From NCBI GenBank assembly GCA_020636255.1, contig JACJYE010000001.1, positions 611,501-675,500 of the forward strand: a stretch of 64,000 bases of DNA, read 5' to 3'. Numbering within the stretch: position 1 is the first letter of the stretch; each line of letters starts with the position of its first letter. Under the pieces are notes generated by a model. It worked only from the letters and a program-made list of their open reading frames with translations. It was not told the DNA's origin and ran no database searches. The translations under genes and the position numbers were made by a program. This stretch comes from Lewinellaceae bacterium. GTDB taxonomy: Bacteria; Bacteroidota; Bacteroidia; Chitinophagales; Saprospiraceae. Below are positions 47,001-55,627 of the stretch, one piece after another.

Positions 47001-47520
47001 TTCTTTTGGCTCGGAGAAGATATTGTACTATCTGGGTGGCGTTGATAACTGGCTTTTCACCAGCTTCAACAACGAGATCCCCATTCCGCAGAATGACGAA
47101 TTTGCCTACCAGACCATAGCTTCCAATATGCGGGGGTTCGACCTCAATATCAGGAACGGCAATACCTATCTGCTCCTGAATACCGAGTTGCGCATGCCGG
47201 TCTTCAAATACCTTTCGAAGCGCATCCGTTCGCCTTTCTTCCGAAACTTCCAGCTGGTCGGTTTCTTCGACCTGGGTTCCGCCTGGGAAGGCCTCGACCC
47301 CTTCAGCAAAGACAACCCGCTGAACACTTCCATCATCCCCAACGGCCCGTTGGTATCGGTAAAGGTGAACTATTTCCGCGACCCGGTCGTGGCCGGTTAT
47401 GGTTTTGGGGCCCGAGCGCTTTTATTCGGGTATATGCTGCGCATCGATTACGGCTGGGGGATAGAGACCCGGCAGGTACAGGACCCGAAGCTCTACGTTT
47501 CTCTGGGAATGGACTTCTAG
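44035..47520 (+). CDS. beta-propeller (PD40) protein fused to an Omp85/BamA-like outer-membrane barrel
   Basis: 1161 residues from the ATG at 44035, chosen because it begins a signal peptide (MRQYLYTFLFFLPAATLLAQ); an ATG at 43897 adds an unlikely extension. Residues about 30-290 resemble the peptidase MA-like module (LPNWFKEGLVAY near 167), but the zinc motif HExxH is absent. Residues about 300-570 contain TolB-type PD40 propeller repeats (LKLSPDGNRIIYTTNE). The last 400 residues form a beta barrel with the Omp85 signature-like MRGF at 1032-1035, GFFDLGSAWEG, and a terminal Phe (SLGMDF). It is probably an outer-membrane protein with a periplasmic propeller; function unknown. Confidence 0.7.
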   Translation: MRQYLYTFLFFLPAATLLAQGAAQVDFGKNRVQYHRDFDEWSQYESENFITYWYGEGRFVGQAVVQLAEQDFNSIQNILEHRINEKIQIIVYTDLTDLKQSNIGSEEAFTNTGGQTKIVGNKVFVYFNGDHNDLRRQIREGIASVYLDAMLFGSNLQEIVQNAVMMNLPNWFKEGLVAYVGEPWNSNLDNQLRDYILNDEFEGFETLAEENPRLAGHSLWYFIGENYGRSTVSNLLYLTRINRSIESGFLYVLGSPYEMIGDSWALFFRQRYLAEGGNNRLPDGNPVEIKNKRKLPIGQLKLSPDGNRIIYTTNEIGKYRVYLQDIATGDRKVLLKGGFRNAFQATDYNYPLLAWNPSGQQVAILYEQRDVPKLLVYDLLNDKTIVEDLSTEYQRVYSMDYVNPITLVFSATVRGYSDIFLYYTNTRQTQRITNDFWDDLDASFVRVGDQNGIIFASNRQDSLLRNERLDSILPVNTYDLYYYGLENRSNELVRITHTPFANERQPAAVDTTWFSYLSDKNGVYNRQMGYLEDYIHHYEQLIRLHDGTDIRLHIDSTLESLDSSLIDTIIIEPIIKKRAITHANTDYSRGILSQSTAPRAGRVASLVLLNGKHQAFVRQMYPDSVATVSRTRYQNMREVMKAQDAQAIVKGKKEAPPVTTILKEADKVTAHETEIPVEKRDTGKVDIDNYLFQSEFDDEDVPPSVIVLENENEKKNDEQQPMAPAPGPATLNSSSAPRQIQGRYDFRSSKIIPYRLQFRTDYVTTQLDNSLLFDGLNSYASNPDGFNYPPPGILLKGNLKDLFEDYEFEGGVRIPTTFNGSEYFLIYKDKKKRLDKQYAIYRRNQRFSGESQTFVPNRREVNVVLGQASVRYPLDIFRSLRATGTLRRDRITQLSTDLPSLETPTTSEERLGLRLEYVFDNTLDVALNIKNGTRYKVFTEMVKRFDLELDNGASLNFNKGFMTIVGFDARHYQRVLKHSVLAARLAGATSFGSEKILYYLGGVDNWLFTSFNNEIPIPQNDEFAYQTIASNMRGFDLNIRNGNTYLLLNTELRMPVFKYLSKRIRSPFFRNFQLVGFFDLGSAWEGLDPFSKDNPLNTSIIPNGPLVSVKVNYFRDPVVAGYGFGARALLFGYMLRIDYGWGIETRQVQDPKLYVSLGMDF

Positions 47521-47580
47521 CACAAGCTTTGGTTGGTTGAGGCTCCCGGCAATGTTTTTTAACAAAATCTTTGCCCCTGG

Positions 47581-47619
47581 TTTAACGCGCCCTTAACGCG
47601 CCTGCCCGGTTTAACGCGC
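47581..47619. repeat. three direct copies of TTAACGCGC
   Basis: TTAACGCGC occurs at 47582-47590, 47593-47601 and 47611-47619. The first and third copies are both preceded by GGT. They lie 79 bases upstream of the small lipoprotein gene and could be regulator binding sites. Confidence 0.5.
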
Positions 47620-47697
47620 AGCCCTGCCGCCTTTTAACCAAAATTAATTGCCCTTCCCTGCCGGCCCTTTTACCTTGGTTTGAAAAAACCCGCTGTT

Positions 47698-48027
47698 ATG
47701 AAAACGAAATGGAGCCTGGCTTTTCTCACCGTATTAGTCCTTACGCTTACCGCCTGCCACGACTACTTCGACTATGACGACCTGGCATTCGTAGGCGCCT
47801 GGGAATCCAACAAGTATTACGTCGAGGTCTATGAAGACGGCTACGGTTATTACCAGAAGCGCCACCGCCCCGGCGTGGAATGCGAAGTACGGATCAAGAA
47901 GCGCAAGATCGTCTTCGACTGGCCCGGGGGCCGCAAGGCTTTCTGTATCGACGCCCCTCCTTCAATAGAGATCAACACCGGCGAGGTGTTCATGATACTG
48001 GATGGGCGGAAATTTTACAGGTTGTAA
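47698..48027 (+). CDS. small lipoprotein of unknown function
   Basis: 109 residues from the ATG at 47698; an upstream TTG at 47680 is rejected because the ATG begins a clean lipoprotein signal (lipobox TLTAC, Cys19). The mature part is short, rich in aromatic and acidic residues (CHDYFDYDDLAFVGAWESN) and contains two more Cys. It may be a small lipocalin-like or META-like beta domain, but I cannot assign a family. Three TTAACGCGC repeats lie in front of it. It converges on the M4 protease gene with 10 bp between stops. Confidence 0.65.
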   Translation: MKTKWSLAFLTVLVLTLTACHDYFDYDDLAFVGAWESNKYYVEVYEDGYGYYQKRHRPGVECEVRIKKRKIVFDWPGGRKAFCIDAPPSIEINTGEVFMILDGRKFYRL

Positions 48028-48037
48028 AAAAGGCCTT

Positions 48038-51000
48038 TTACCTCTTCACCACCCTTTCAGCCAGCCATTGCCCGTTGTGCAGCACGCGCAGCCAGTACAC
48101 CCCGGCGGGCAGGCCCTGCAGGTTCAGCTGTAACTGCGGGGAACTGGTTGTCCGCTGCAACATGAGGCTTCCCCGGGCGTCAAAAAGCTGCAGGGGAGCA
48201 GGGAGGCTTATGCCGTCCGGCAGGATAGCCGTAAGTTGCCCGGAGAAAGGGTTGGGGAAAAGGCGTAGCCCCGGCGCCGGCAAAAGCGGCTCATCCGTAT
48301 CAACCGCAAAGTCTCCGATGATGATGTTGTCGATGAAAGCGTTGTCGCCCCGGTTATGGGGGTCGAACTCGGCGCGCATGCCGTTGCGGGTTTCGAAGCA
48401 GACCTCCACCGTGCCGCCTATATAATCCGAGAGGCTGATAGTGCGGGACTTCCAGGGGTCGTTGAAGAAATGGCTGGGCAGATAATATTCAGCCTGTTCG
48501 CCATTGAGCAACACCCGCATCGAACTCGCCTGGGGCCTGTTGGCGCCCAGGTTGGTCAGGTAATAGGTGGTATAGGTCTGGCGCAGGTCGAAGCGGAGCT
48601 GAGCATTGGAGAGATTCGTCAGGTCGGCGCAGAAACACATCTTGGCCGAGAACTCCTCATTGATCTCCCAGGTCGTTTCGTCAGAAGGGACGGTATAAGC
48701 ATCATCCAGGACGGCCTGTGGCAGGTCTCCGCCCGTCATTTGTATACCGTAGCTGCCGGTAAAGGCGGCATCCTCATTGAGGTAGATCGCTGCTCTTGGC
48801 CCAACTTCCATGTACATGGAGTCCAGAATAGAGGCTCCGCCTTCGAACGTGATAATTGCGTGGTTCTCATAACCCGGCGGGTTTGCGATTATTCTGCCTA
48901 CGATGCTGTCATTTCCTGCCAGAAAATCGGGGCCATAGTGGGCCCATGCCATGAGGGTGTTATCGTTCTGAACCGGGATGGCCAGCTGGCTGCTGAACGT
49001 ATGGGCCAGCTTGTCGCCCCGGTACAGCGTATGAGGCAGGGTGATGGTTTCGCTGGTCACGGGGCCATCGTTGAAGCTATAGCTCAGCTCCAGTTGCTCG
49101 CCGGCATTGATGGAATCGCAACCGTAAAAGCCAAACTCCACCGCAATGGGCTCTTCGGTGAGATAGCAGCCTGAGAAAGGCCGCCGAATAGCGGACAGGC
49201 CGAAGTCGACATTCTGTTCCAGAATATTGTCGACCGTCATTGCCAGGCTGTTGTTGAAACCGGTGCCGTCGCCTTCCAGTGCCGACCAGCATCGCAGCTC
49301 GTGGACTGCCGGCGCCGACAGCGCTTCAGCGGGAATGGCGTAGGTGTACAGGAGGGTATCCCCGCCAACCAGCTGCTGAGCCAGCGTAAGGGTATCCCAG
49401 AGCACTTCGTCGTTGTCTACCTGAAAAGCGAAGGGGATCTGATCGCCGGCCTCCAGGGTGTTGCAGCCGTTATAGCGGAAGCGCAGCATGATGGCCCCAT
49501 CGGCGGGAAAGCCGCATTCGATGGGCGTGGGGTTCAGTATTTCCAGCAGGTTCATATCGTATTCCAGTTGCCCGCCTACGCCGACGGCGTACCAGGCTTT
49601 GGCCACTTCCTGTGCTGCATCGGAGCAAACGCCGTACAGGTCCTCGGCGGCCTGGATGGACCCGAAACGGGCGTCGAAATATTCTGAGCGCCGAACCAGG
49701 TAGTATTGCAGGTTGCGGAACGCAACAGCGGCTGCAGTATCCAGCCCCAGCCCGGCGAGGCTATATTCATCACCGTTTCCGTTGGTTCCCTGGCCGCCTT
49801 CTGTCAGGAGGTAGAACCACTTGTTCTGAACACCGCTGTTGGAGTGCACACCGCCGTTATCGCTGGTGCCGGTTACCCAACTCGGGCCCAGGTAAGTGTC
49901 CGGGTCGCCTTCCGCCCTCGGGTCCGACATGCTGCGAAAACGCCCCCCCTGCCCGAGGTGAAAGTCCTCGCCCACGTCCCAGTCGCCGCTCCCGGGGTAC
50001 ACAAAGAATTCCACTGCTGCGCCGAAAATATCGCTGAAAGACTCATTGAGCGCGCCGCTTTCGTTGCGATAAACCAGGTTGGCGCTAAATTCGGTCACTC
50101 CATGGGTGAATTCATGCCCTACCACATCCAGTGAGGTCAGGGCCGTTGTGCTGGATCCGTCGCCGTCGCCAAATTGTGCCCAGCCACCCGTCCATTGGGC
50201 GTTCACCCAGTTGTGGTCGTAATGCACATAACTGATGAGGGGCATGCTGTCGCCGTCGAGGCCGACAAAGTTATGCTTCATCAGGAAATAGTCGAAAGTC
50301 ATTTCTGCGGCAAAGTGGGCGTCGGGCGCCGCTTCATCCTGCTGAGCGTTGGCGTTGTCCCAGTAGTTGTCATCATCCAGGAAATCCTGGGCATTATCTA
50401 CGTTGGTGAAGCCGTTGAGGTCGTAGGTCTCTATGCCTCCGCCCCTGCCGGTTTCCACCAGGCGGAAAGTATCCGTACTCACGGAGTCGGTGATGATCTC
50501 CCGGGTTCCGCTGTATTTGGTTTCGGCAATGCCCGGGCTGTCGTTATTATCGCAGAGCATGTCCAGTTCGAGGGCCACCGCTCCACTCCTGGCGTCGATG
50601 TATAGTTGCCGGCGCTGCTCGGTTGGCAGCTGGGTGTGGACGATCAGGCTATAGGCCAGGCGGTAGTCTTCTGCCTGCTGGGCCAGGCCGGGGTCGATAA
50701 GTACCAGTTCCGCTTCGGGGAAGAAGGACGCTTTTGGGTCTTTGCGCGTTTTTTTGATCAGGCGTTCCGCTGCTGTACTTTCCCACATATAACGCGTTGC
50801 CGGCAGGTGGGCCAGTGCCAGGTTGATCGCCTGTTCTGCGCTGATGGAAGGAGTGGCGTCTGTTTTCAGCTCCCGGGGCCAGCGGCCGTTAACGGATTGT
50901 ACTGCACCGCCAAGTTCATGGATCAGCACTTCTGCATGTTCCACTTTGATACCACGGTGATACAGCTGGCAGCGGTAGTGCTTCATCCCTACTTCATCGG

Positions 51001-51244
51001 CCTGTACCCGGTATATGCGCAGTTCATCTTCGGCGCCCAGCCCCAGTTCGGAAGTATGGTGACGCAACACATCCAACGCGCTAAGCTGCACACCTTCGCG
51101 GGCCTTAAGCCAGTTGGGGTTGCCATTAGGGCTGTAAAAAACAGAGGAGCCGGGTTTCGCCGGCCCTGTTTCGCCTGAGCGGTAGAAGGTAAACCCAGTG
51201 AGCAAAACGATCGTAAGGGCGGAGAGTAGCAGAGGCCGTATCAT
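48038..51244 (-). CDS. M4 (thermolysin-like) metalloprotease with T9SS sorting domain
   Basis: 1068 residues from the ATG at 51244, which begins a signal peptide (MIRPLLLSALTIVLLTGF); an ATG at 51283 adds 13 unlikely residues. An FTP/PepSY propeptide region (about 50-200) is followed by the M4 catalytic domain with HEFTH at 377-381 and the third zinc ligand Glu401 in ALNESFSD. Beta-sandwich repeats (about 540-960) precede a T9SS type A sorting domain at the C-terminus (LRLFPNPFSGQLTAILP). It is an extracellular protease, probably for protein scavenging. A perfect palindromic repeat lies 139 bp upstream of its start. Confidence 0.9.
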   Translation of the reverse strand: MIRPLLLSALTIVLLTGFTFYRSGETGPAKPGSSVFYSPNGNPNWLKAREGVQLSALDVLRHHTSELGLGAEDELRIYRVQADEVGMKHYRCQLYHRGIKVEHAEVLIHELGGAVQSVNGRWPRELKTDATPSISAEQAINLALAHLPATRYMWESTAAERLIKKTRKDPKASFFPEAELVLIDPGLAQQAEDYRLAYSLIVHTQLPTEQRRQLYIDARSGAVALELDMLCDNNDSPGIAETKYSGTREIITDSVSTDTFRLVETGRGGGIETYDLNGFTNVDNAQDFLDDDNYWDNANAQQDEAAPDAHFAAEMTFDYFLMKHNFVGLDGDSMPLISYVHYDHNWVNAQWTGGWAQFGDGDGSSTTALTSLDVVGHEFTHGVTEFSANLVYRNESGALNESFSDIFGAAVEFFVYPGSGDWDVGEDFHLGQGGRFRSMSDPRAEGDPDTYLGPSWVTGTSDNGGVHSNSGVQNKWFYLLTEGGQGTNGNGDEYSLAGLGLDTAAAVAFRNLQYYLVRRSEYFDARFGSIQAAEDLYGVCSDAAQEVAKAWYAVGVGGQLEYDMNLLEILNPTPIECGFPADGAIMLRFRYNGCNTLEAGDQIPFAFQVDNDEVLWDTLTLAQQLVGGDTLLYTYAIPAEALSAPAVHELRCWSALEGDGTGFNNSLAMTVDNILEQNVDFGLSAIRRPFSGCYLTEEPIAVEFGFYGCDSINAGEQLELSYSFNDGPVTSETITLPHTLYRGDKLAHTFSSQLAIPVQNDNTLMAWAHYGPDFLAGNDSIVGRIIANPPGYENHAIITFEGGASILDSMYMEVGPRAAIYLNEDAAFTGSYGIQMTGGDLPQAVLDDAYTVPSDETTWEINEEFSAKMCFCADLTNLSNAQLRFDLRQTYTTYYLTNLGANRPQASSMRVLLNGEQAEYYLPSHFFNDPWKSRTISLSDYIGGTVEVCFETRNGMRAEFDPHNRGDNAFIDNIIIGDFAVDTDEPLLPAPGLRLFPNPFSGQLTAILPDGISLPAPLQLFDARGSLMLQRTTSSPQLQLNLQGLPAGVYWLRVLHNGQWLAERVVKR

Positions 51245-51382
51245 ACTAATTGGTGTTTTTGACAGATTCAGTATATCGTGCAAAATAAATAGACCTGGAG
51301 GGATTTTTGTTCAAAATACAGGCCTTTGCCCGGAAATTGACATCTCCGGGTTCCGGGAAAGGGGAAGCTGTGTGTTTTATTA

Positions 51383-51437
51383 AGAGCTTGTTTGGAGGCC
51401 GCTTTTCGCTATCAAAAGCGGCCTCCAAACAAGCTCT
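51383..51437. repeat. dispersed palindromic element, copy A (55 bp)
   Basis: Two perfect 24-bp arms, each starting AGAGCTTGTTTGGAGGCC when read inward, enclose a 7-base loop. The arms match the outer arms of the longer copy at 55629-55792, and its centre GCTTTTCGCTATCAAAAGC is also found in that copy. It lies 22 bases after the stop codon of the SnoaL-like gene, so as RNA it would form a very strong hairpin. Confidence 0.9.
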
Positions 51438-51459
51438 AAGCGTATACCCGCAGGTGGCG

Positions 51460-51909
51460 TCAGTCATACACGAACCGCCACTTTCCATCCGGTTGTTTTT
51501 TCCATACGGTATGGAAAATGCCTGCCGCCCGTATATCCTTGCCCGTTGCGTCTTTTGCGGAGAAGATATAGCGGCCGTAGGTATAGCCCATATCACCGGA
51601 AGCGGCGGCATCGACGAAGTCGGCCTGCCATTGCAGCGATGGGTTTCGGAGGGTGCTGCGCTCGAAGTACGACTTCATAGCGTCGTGGCCTTTGAATATC
51701 TCGTCGTTGCGGTTCAGCACGGCATCTTCGGCGGCGAAAGCAAGAAAAGCGGCTGAAACACCTTCGGTTGCGGCCATGGCCGAGAAATCCTTTTCGGCCT
51801 GGAGTATCTCCTGCCGGGCCTTTTCCGCCAAAGCAGGGCCGGGCGCGGAGGTGCAGGCCATGAGAGAGAAAAGTAGTGCAGACAAGCTAAAAAAGGTAAC
51901 CGGTTTCAT
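51460..51909 (-). CDS. SnoaL/DUF4440-like lipoprotein
   Basis: 149 residues. The signal ends in lipobox SLMAC (Cys19). The remainder is an NTF2-like cone fold: QEILQAEKDFSAMAATEGVSAAFLAFAAEDAV at the N-terminal helices is typical of DUF4440/SnoaL-type domains, and GYTYGRYIFS with IFHTVWKKQPDGKWRFVYD forms the terminal strands. The function of such exported single-domain proteins is generally unclear; binding of small molecules or a minor enzymatic role is possible. It is divergent from the sulfatase gene with only 30 bp between starts. The palindromic element at 51383-51437 follows its stop. Confidence 0.75.
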   Translation of the reverse strand: MKPVTFFSLSALLFSLMACTSAPGPALAEKARQEILQAEKDFSAMAATEGVSAAFLAFAAEDAVLNRNDEIFKGHDAMKSYFERSTLRNPSLQWQADFVDAAASGDMGYTYGRYIFSAKDATGKDIRAAGIFHTVWKKQPDGKWRFVYD

Positions 51910-51939
51910 ATTCTTTGTCGGTTTTGATAATTTGCTGTC

Positions 51940-53340
51940 ATGAACAGGAATCGAAAGGCAATTTATAAAAGCTCGTTGAAAAAAAAAGTAACCTGGCTGG
52001 CCGGCGCCTTGCTGGGGCTCCTTTTGGTGATGTCCTTCATGCGATCCGGGCAGGTTCGCTCTGCAGATGCAGCGGATAAACCGAATATCATCATCTTATT
52101 CTGTGACGACCTGGGCTATGGCGACCTGTCGGCCTACGGCCATCCTACGATCCGGACGCCCAACCTGGACCGCATGGCGGCCGAAGGCATGAAATTTACC
52201 AATTTCTATTCGGGTTCGCCGGCCTGTACGGCCAGCCGGTATGCTTTGCTAACGGGGCGTTTTCCCGTGCGTTCCGGTTTCGAATGGGTGTTGTACCCGA
52301 AGTCTGAACGCGGCATCCACCCCCGCGAGTGGACGCTGGCCGAGGGCCTGAAAAGCGCGGGTTATGCAACGGCCTGTTATGGGAAATGGCATCTGGGCAC
52401 GACTAAAAAGGCATATTTGCCTCTGCAAAATGGCTTTGACGAATACGTTGGGCTGCCTTACAGCAACGATATGCTGCCACCCCAGCACCCGCCCATTGCC
52501 CTGATGGAGGGCAACGATACGCTGCAACTGAACCCCGATCAGGCCCAGCTGACAGCATTGTATACGGAGCGCGCCAAGGCCTTCATCCGAAAGCATAAAG
52601 CGGAGCCCTTTTTCGTATACCTACCTTACGCTATGCCACACGTACCGTTGCACCCGGGAGAGAAATTTGCCGGGAGATCTCCACGCGGCACTTACGGTGA
52701 TGTGGTGGAGGAGATCGACTGGAGTGCAGGCGAGATCCTGGAGCTACTGAAGGCAGAAGGGCTGGATGAGAATACGCTGGTGTTCTTTACCAGCGACAAT
52801 GGCCCGTGGATCATCAAAAATGAATTGGGGGGGTCCGCCGGCTTGCTGCGCGACGGCAAGGGCAGCACCTGGGAAGGCGGTATGCGGGTGCCTGGTATCG
52901 CGCGATGGCCCGGCACGATAAAGGCCGGTACGCTGCAGTTGCAACAAGCCAGCACGCTCGACCTGTATACCACCTGCCTGGCCCTGGCCGGCCAGAGCCC
53001 GCCAATTGATGGCCGCAGCGTCGACGGCAGAGATATTTCCGCGTTACTGCACGGAAAACAGGATACCACTCTGGCTGATAGGCCCTATTTCTATTATGGC
53101 CCCCACGTACTGCAAGCTGTCCGGAAAGGGCCCTGGAAGCTGCACCTCATCACATCGAGCCAGACGGGCAGGGACTATTTCAACGGCAAGCTGCCCCTGC
53201 TTTTCAACCTGGAAACCGACCCTTCCGAGCAATACGGCCTGTCGGATGCCAGGCCGGAGATCGTGCAGGAACTCATGGAGTTAGCAGAGCAGCATAAGCG
53301 GCAGGCGGCACAGGAAGGGAGTTTCTGGGGGAAGGAGTGA
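51940..53340 (+). CDS. exported type I sulfatase (formylglycine-dependent)
   Basis: 466 residues. The N-terminus has a charged stretch and a membrane/signal segment (about 18-33). The catalytic domain begins with NIIILFCDDLGYGDLSAYG, whose acidic residues bind Ca. The maturation site CTASRYALLTGR has Cys96 in the C-x-[PA]-S-R pattern, so the enzyme should be activated by conversion of Cys96 to formylglycine. TSDNGPW and the C-terminal subdomain are intact. Sulfatases of this type desulfate polysaccharides or aryl sulfates in marine Bacteroidota. No maturase or other sulfatase gene is nearby. Confidence 0.9.
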   Translation: MNRNRKAIYKSSLKKKVTWLAGALLGLLLVMSFMRSGQVRSADAADKPNIIILFCDDLGYGDLSAYGHPTIRTPNLDRMAAEGMKFTNFYSGSPACTASRYALLTGRFPVRSGFEWVLYPKSERGIHPREWTLAEGLKSAGYATACYGKWHLGTTKKAYLPLQNGFDEYVGLPYSNDMLPPQHPPIALMEGNDTLQLNPDQAQLTALYTERAKAFIRKHKAEPFFVYLPYAMPHVPLHPGEKFAGRSPRGTYGDVVEEIDWSAGEILELLKAEGLDENTLVFFTSDNGPWIIKNELGGSAGLLRDGKGSTWEGGMRVPGIARWPGTIKAGTLQLQQASTLDLYTTCLALAGQSPPIDGRSVDGRDISALLHGKQDTTLADRPYFYYGPHVLQAVRKGPWKLHLITSSQTGRDYFNGKLPLLFNLETDPSEQYGLSDARPEIVQELMELAEQHKRQAAQEGSFWGKE

Positions 53341-53374
53341 GCTAAAACACACAACCTCCCCATACGAAATCACC

Positions 53375-53405
53375 AAAGCCGATACCCGGTGGAAAGCGGC
53401 TTTTT
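53375..53405. terminator. possible terminator between the sulfatase and fadJ-like genes
   Basis: AAAGCCG and CGGCTTT are separated by 15 bases and followed by T-rich sequence. The two genes converge here. The stem is short, so confidence is limited. Confidence 0.35.
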
Positions 53406-53429
53406 ATAGAATGCTCAAGTTTTCAAGCG

Positions 53430-55556
53430 TCAACCCTGCTGGTGGAACCGCTCTCCTCGTTCCGCCAACCTTTCCAGCATTTTAGCCGGAGCGAACCTCT
53501 CTCCGTATTTCTTCTGCAGGCTCTGCATGGTATTAACCACCGCGTCGATGCCCCAGCTATCCATAGCCCGGAAGGGGCCGCCGGTGAAGGGCAGGAAGCC
53601 GATGCCGAACACGGCGCCCAGGTCGCCGTCCCTGGGGTTGGCGATGATACCTTCTTCCAGGCATAGGACAGCTTCGTTGAGCATCAGCATCAGGGCGCGG
53701 TTCTGGATGTCTTCTATCGGCAGGGCCGTTTTGCCGTCTCCCCGGAAGAACTGGTAGGCGGAAGCGTCGATGCCCTGGCGTTTGCCTTTGGCGTCGTATT
53801 GGTAAAAGCCCTTTTTGTTCTTTTTACCCAGGCGGCCTGCGGCGGCCATCTTCACGACGGCTTCGCAGATCTCGAAGCCGGGGCGGTTGGCCACGATGCG
53901 GCGGGACGTCTCTGTCACGTGGGCGGCGATGTCGAGGCCGACCTGGTCGAGCAGGGTGATGGGGCCGACGGGGAAGCCTTTTTTCAGCAGGGCTTTGTCG
54001 ATAGCTTCCAGGGCGATGCCTTCATCAGCCAAAACGAGGCATTCGTTGATATAAGGCGCCAGGATACGGTTGACGTAAAAACTGGGGCCGTCCTTGACGA
54101 CGATGCAGGTTTTGCCCTGCTGAAGGCCGAAAGCATAACAAGCGGCGATCACCCAATCGGCCGTTTTGTCGGTGCGTACGATCTCCAGCAATGGCATTTT
54201 GGGAACGGGTGAAAAGTAGTGCATGCCGATCACCTGCTCCGGCTTTGTGGCATGCTCCGACATTTCGGTGAGGGAGAGGGAGGAGGTATTGGAGGCGATG
54301 ATGACATCTTTTTTGCAAAACGCCTCAATATCTCCGATGATCCGCTTTTTCAGCGGCATTTCTTCGAGCACGGCTTCGATAACGATATCAGCCTTGTCGA
54401 AGTTATCGTATGTCAGCTGGCCGTGTAGCCTGCCCATTTGCTGTTCGGCCGCTACCGGGGTAAGAGCTTTTAGTTTGATCTTTTTCTGAAGGCTTTTCCA
54501 GATGTCCTGCTGTGCTTTGCTCACCATTTCGGCTTTGATGTCTTTCAGCAGCACTTCGATGCCTTTGGTGACGCTTACTTCGGCAATGCCTGCGCCCATA
54601 AAACCTGCACCGATCAGCCCCAGGGTTTCCAGCGTTTTGGGGTTTTCACCGAAGGGGTTTTTCCTGTTGTCGGCAGTGGCAAAGAACAGGTAGCGCAGCG
54701 CGGCGCTTTCGGGCGTGAGCATCAGTTTTTCGAACAGCTCCAACTCCTTGCCGTAGCCCGCTTTCAGGCCTTTCTCTATACCCGTTTCCACGCAGTCGAT
54801 AATGGCAGGGATGGCGGGGTAGTTGCCCTGCGACTGCTTGTAAGCCATCTTACGTGCCTGGCCGAAGAGTATCTTACGCCCCAGTGCGTTGCCTTCCAGC
54901 AGTTTTTCCGTGAACGACAGGCGGGGTTTCCGGGCCAGCGGTTTTTTTAACAGGCGGTGGGCCATCATTACCGCTGCCTGATGCAGCTTACCTTCATCCG
55001 TAAGCTCATCGACCAGCCCCCATTTTTTGGCGCGGTAGGCGAAGATGTTCTTACCCGTCAGCATCATATCCAGCGCTTTCTGGACGCCTATGAGGCGTGG
55101 TAGCCGTTGGGTGCCGCCGCCACCGGGCAGCAGGCCGATCTTCACTTCCGGCAGCGCGAGCTTGGTGCGCGGCGAATTGGTGGCGATGCGGGCGTGGCAG
55201 GCCAGCGACAGTTCAGTGCCCAGGCCTACGCAGGCTCCATTGATGGCAGACACAACCGGTTTTTTGCTGTTCTCGATCCGTTCGAGGGCCCGATGCCCCT
55301 GCTCCTGGAAGGGGCGGAAGTCGCCCTCTTTTTCAATGGCGAAGGCTTTGATGTCGGCTCCGGCCATAAAGTCCGGCTTGCGGCTGATGATCACTACGGC
55401 GCGGATCTCGTCATCCGCTTCGATATGGTCCATGAGGCCGCTGAACAACTGGATGACGGCAGGAGAGACGACGTTCATCTTTTCCCGTTTATGGTCGAGC
55501 CACACGGTGGCGACGCCGTCTTTTTTTTCTATTGTGATGAATTCTTCGAGTAACAT
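53430..55556 (-). CDS. fatty-acid oxidation multifunctional enzyme (enoyl-CoA hydratase / 3-hydroxyacyl-CoA dehydrogenase)
   Basis: 708 residues, FadB/FadJ-like. The N-terminal crotonase domain (about 1-190) has SAINGACVGLGTELSLACH and the oxyanion segment PEVKIGLLPGGGGTQRLPR. The NAD-binding dehydrogenase part begins near 315 with LGLIGAGFMGAGIAEV, includes NTSSLSLTEM and the catalytic His in GMHYFSPVPKMPL, and ends with two C-terminal dehydrogenase domains. It carries out steps 2 and 3 of beta-oxidation. The thiolase gene lies upstream in the same orientation, separated only by a palindromic element. Confidence 0.92.
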   Translation of the reverse strand: MLLEEFITIEKKDGVATVWLDHKREKMNVVSPAVIQLFSGLMDHIEADDEIRAVVIISRKPDFMAGADIKAFAIEKEGDFRPFQEQGHRALERIENSKKPVVSAINGACVGLGTELSLACHARIATNSPRTKLALPEVKIGLLPGGGGTQRLPRLIGVQKALDMMLTGKNIFAYRAKKWGLVDELTDEGKLHQAAVMMAHRLLKKPLARKPRLSFTEKLLEGNALGRKILFGQARKMAYKQSQGNYPAIPAIIDCVETGIEKGLKAGYGKELELFEKLMLTPESAALRYLFFATADNRKNPFGENPKTLETLGLIGAGFMGAGIAEVSVTKGIEVLLKDIKAEMVSKAQQDIWKSLQKKIKLKALTPVAAEQQMGRLHGQLTYDNFDKADIVIEAVLEEMPLKKRIIGDIEAFCKKDVIIASNTSSLSLTEMSEHATKPEQVIGMHYFSPVPKMPLLEIVRTDKTADWVIAACYAFGLQQGKTCIVVKDGPSFYVNRILAPYINECLVLADEGIALEAIDKALLKKGFPVGPITLLDQVGLDIAAHVTETSRRIVANRPGFEICEAVVKMAAAGRLGKKNKKGFYQYDAKGKRQGIDASAYQFFRGDGKTALPIEDIQNRALMLMLNEAVLCLEEGIIANPRDGDLGAVFGIGFLPFTGGPFRAMDSWGIDAVVNTMQSLQKKYGERFAPAKMLERLAERGERFHQQG

Positions 55557-55627
55557 GTTCTATTGCATTTACCGGGGCCGTTTAGGTTGAGCATGCAACG
55601 CCCTGCCCCGAACAACGAATAAAGCCT

